Shown: positions 61,978-64,000 of the stretch, piece by piece | Position numbering within the stretch: position 1 is the first letter of the stretch | Layout: each line of letters starts with the position of its first letter | Assembly: GCF_003260975.1 (NCBI RefSeq) | Contig: NZ_CP030041.1 | Location: 5,583,501-5,647,500, forward strand | Direction: 5' to 3' | DNA from: Echinicola strongylocentroti | Lineage (GTDB): Bacteria > Bacteroidota > Bacteroidia > Cytophagales > Cyclobacteriaceae | Length of the DNA stretch: 64,000 bases | The notes under the pieces: generated by a model | What the model was told of the DNA's origin: nothing | Seen by the model: the letters and a program-made list of their open reading frames with translations, nothing else | The model's database searches: none | Translations under genes and position numbers: made by a program

Positions 61978-64000
61978 ATGCCGACACATTTACATGCTAG
62001 AGCATGGTTTTTTTGCATATCATTATGTTTGATGATGTGTACCATGTCTATGGTTTATGGCCAAGAACAAATCAGTGGCCGCGTTTTAGATGAAAGCGGA
62101 GAAGGCCTTCCAGGTGCCTCTGTTCTCGTAGTAGGTACCACCAACGGTACCGTTACCGATTTGGACGGTAATTTCCAATTATCCGTATCTACATCCGCCG
62201 ACCTTACACTTAAGGTGTCTTTTATTGGGTACCAATCCCAAGAAATCACACCAGACGGTAGGTCGAGTATTGAAGTACAGCTTCAAGCCGATCTACAATC
62301 CCTCAATGAAGTAGTAGTGGTAGGATATGGCGAGCAGAAAAAGGCCACCTTGACCGGGTCTGTTTCCCAAGTAGAAGGTAGGGACCTACAAAACAGTCCC
62401 CAGCCAAATGTATCCAACTCCCTGGCAGGGCGGTTTTCTGGGATCATAGCCAGTAACCGTGGCGGTGAGCCAGGTCATGATGGTTCCAGCTTTACCATTC
62501 GTGGACTGGCCACTACTGGAAACAATGATGTATTGGTCGTGATCGACGGTGTGCCGGGCCAGATAGGTGGCCTTGAGCGTCTCAACCCAAATGACATTGA
62601 AAGTGTTTCGGTATTGAAGGATGCTTCAGCAGCTATATATGGCTCTAGGGCTGCCAATGGGGTGATTTTGGTGACCACCAAAAGGGGAAAGGAAGGAAAA
62701 CCCGTCATTTCTTATAGTTTTAACCAAGGATTTTCTTCCCCGACTAGAATGCCTGATATGGCAGATGCAGAGACGTATGGCTCTATTAGGAATGAAATTG
62801 CTTATTATAACAACCCTCAAGGAGGGATGAACCAGGTGTATTCGGAAGACCAGCTTAATCAGTTTCAGAATGGCACAGACCCTCTTAACTACCCCAATAC
62901 CGATTGGGCAAAGGCCGCATTGAACAATGTCGCCCTACAAAGCCAACATAACCTGAGCATTAGAGGAGGTTCAGAAAAAATCAATTACTTTTTGTCCCTT
63001 GGTAAGACAGGTCAGGATGGTTTGTATAAGGATGGAGCCACGCGTTATGATCAGTACAGCTTTCGCTCCAATGTCGATGCAGAAATCACCGAACGACTTA
63101 AAGTAGGCTTATCCTTGGCAGGCCGTAAAGAAGCACGTCAGTTTCCTACCACTGGAGCAGATGGCATCTTCAGGTCGATTTATCGGGCTTATCCCACTGT
63201 AGTGGCGGTATATCCCAATGGCTTGCCTTCTACAGGGATCGAAAACAATAACCCCGTAATGATGGCTACCGAAGCAGGTGGGGTCAATGAAAACCCTAAG
63301 TATGTCTTTAATGGAATCCTAAGGGCTAGTTATGATCTGCCCTTTTTGGAAGGACTTTCCGTAGATGGTTTCTTCTCCGTGGATGAAAGCTCGGACAGAT
63401 CCAGGAATTTTAGCACTCCTTACACGTTGTACAACTATGATCCAGCCACAGAGGGCTATAACCCAGTAGTGGTAGGTGGTGGAGCTGATCAGCAAGCTAC
63501 CCTTTCGGAGTCGCACTACTCCCAGTCCATGACCGTGTCCAATATTAAGTTGAATTTTAAGCAATATTTTGACAATCACTTTATCGATGCCTTTGTGGGC
63601 TATGAACAAAGTGAAAACCGCACCCATACCATGGGAGCATCACGCTTGCATTTTCCTACCATAGAGACTCCTGAACTAAGCCAAGGTGGGGCGGCAGCGG
63701 CGGATTATGATAACTGGGGAAGTAGCTATAACTACACCAGAAAAAGTTTTATTGGCCGCTTTGCTTATAATTTTGATGAGAAATACCTCGCCGAAATTCA
63801 AATGCGTGTGGATGGATCTTCTAATTTTCCTGAAGGTGAACGTTATGGTTTTTTCCCTTCGGTATCTGCCGGATATCGTATCTCTGAGGAATCTTGGTTT
63901 CGGGACAATCTAAGTTTTTTTGATGACCTGAAGATAAGAGCTTCTTACGGACAACTGGGGAATGACAATGTCGGTCAATTCCAGTATTATGACAATTATA
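61978..64000 (+). CDS. SusC/RagA-type TonB-dependent transporter, C-terminus cut by window edge
   Basis: The frame opens at ATG 61978 and runs open to the right edge (about 674 residues present). A signal peptide ends near VYGQ. A carboxypeptidase-regulatory-like domain follows (GRVLDESGEGLPGASVLVVG, NGTVTDLDGNF), then VVVGYGEQKKATLTG, a plug (VVIDGVPGQIGGL, AIYGSRAANGVILVTTK) and the first part of the barrel. It is the third SusC of the window and the most likely target of the divergent HTCS. Its SusD and enzymes would lie beyond the window, so the substrate cannot be judged. Confidence 0.93.
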   Translation, partial: MPTHLHARAWFFCISLCLMMCTMSMVYGQEQISGRVLDESGEGLPGASVLVVGTTNGTVTDLDGNFQLSVSTSADLTLKVSFIGYQSQEITPDGRSSIEVQLQADLQSLNEVVVVGYGEQKKATLTGSVSQVEGRDLQNSPQPNVSNSLAGRFSGIIASNRGGEPGHDGSSFTIRGLATTGNNDVLVVIDGVPGQIGGLERLNPNDIESVSVLKDASAAIYGSRAANGVILVTTKRGKEGKPVISYSFNQGFSSPTRMPDMADAETYGSIRNEIAYYNNPQGGMNQVYSEDQLNQFQNGTDPLNYPNTDWAKAALNNVALQSQHNLSIRGGSEKINYFLSLGKTGQDGLYKDGATRYDQYSFRSNVDAEITERLKVGLSLAGRKEARQFPTTGADGIFRSIYRAYPTVVAVYPNGLPSTGIENNNPVMMATEAGGVNENPKYVFNGILRASYDLPFLEGLSVDGFFSVDESSDRSRNFSTPYTLYNYDPATEGYNPVVVGGGADQQATLSESHYSQSMTVSNIKLNFKQYFDNHFIDAFVGYEQSENRTHTMGASRLHFPTIETPELSQGGAAAADYDNWGSSYNYTRKSFIGRFAYNFDEKYLAEIQMRVDGSSNFPEGERYGFFPSVSAGYRISEESWFRDNLSFFDDLKIRASYGQLGNDNVGQFQYYDNY

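Noticed and set aside
1..64000. CRISPR arrays, tRNA or rRNA genes
   Set aside because: No regularly spaced direct repeats with unique spacers and no tRNA- or rRNA-like sequence were seen on either strand; the short-period arrays have no spacers.

Overview
The window looks like a chromosome segment of a polysaccharide-degrading Bacteroidota bacterium, most likely a Cytophagales relative of Echinicola, Cyclobacterium or Algoriphagus. This placement is an inference. It rests on three SusC-type receptors with two SusD partners, a hybrid two-component regulator (HTCS) next to a SusC, many lipoproteins with short lipoboxes, weak Shine-Dalgarno sequences and A/T-rich intergenic DNA. No rRNA, tRNA, CRISPR array or transposase gene was seen.

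Region 1 (1-27976) is a pectin utilisation locus. On the minus strand lie uxaB (cut by the window edge), uxaC and a LacI-family regulator. On the plus strand follow GH105, CE8 pectinesterase, GH43, GH28, CE12, a CE8/alpha-beta-hydrolase fusion, SusC, a frameshifted SusD, a beta-helix surface lipoprotein, PL1, a VOC protein, a second GH28, a frameshifted PL1, an Ldh_2-type dehydrogenase and a Gfo/Idh/MocA oxidoreductase. Together they would de-esterify, de-acetylate and cut homogalacturonan and rhamnogalacturonan, import the oligomers, and pass uronates to tagaturonate/altronate metabolism. A palindrome with core GCAATCGATTGC occurs upstream of GH105, of lacI and (twice) of susC, and also inside the uxaC coding start, so a LacI regulon can be read directly from the sequence.

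Region 2 (28000-36100) is mixed: a satD/DUF3307 operon behind a cluster of CTTATAAG-like sites, a sulfatase, an outer-membrane barrel protein, an aquaporin, a Gfo/Idh/MocA enzyme and a small lipoprotein. Dispersed repeats sit between them, including an approx. 690-bp segment with 17-bp perfect terminal inverted repeats.

Region 3 (36134-47551) is a glucuronate locus: a second uxaC, an SDR (probably fructuronate reductase) and uxuA, divergent from a second LacI regulator, followed by a second SusC/SusD pair and a Tat-exported hydroxypyruvate-isomerase-like protein. A different operator-like palindrome (TACGGAATCGATTTCGTA) lies in the uxaC2/lacI2 intergenic region and again upstream of susC2, linking sugar uptake to catabolism.

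Region 4 (47900-57534) holds a WYL regulator with a 71-residue partner, then a complete heme acquisition operon (HmuT, U, V, S, a TonB receptor and a HmuY-like lipoprotein) behind an iron-box-like palindrome, and an AlkB-type dioxygenase. Region 5 (57546-64000) is an HTCS regulator divergent from the start of a third SusC that runs off the window.

Non-coding structure is rich: four copies of an approx. 170-bp palindromic repeat, two further dispersed repeat types, and intergenic arrays with strict 7-bp and 8-bp periods. Both frameshifted genes are repaired by one extra base in a homopolymer, which suggests assembly error more than true decay.
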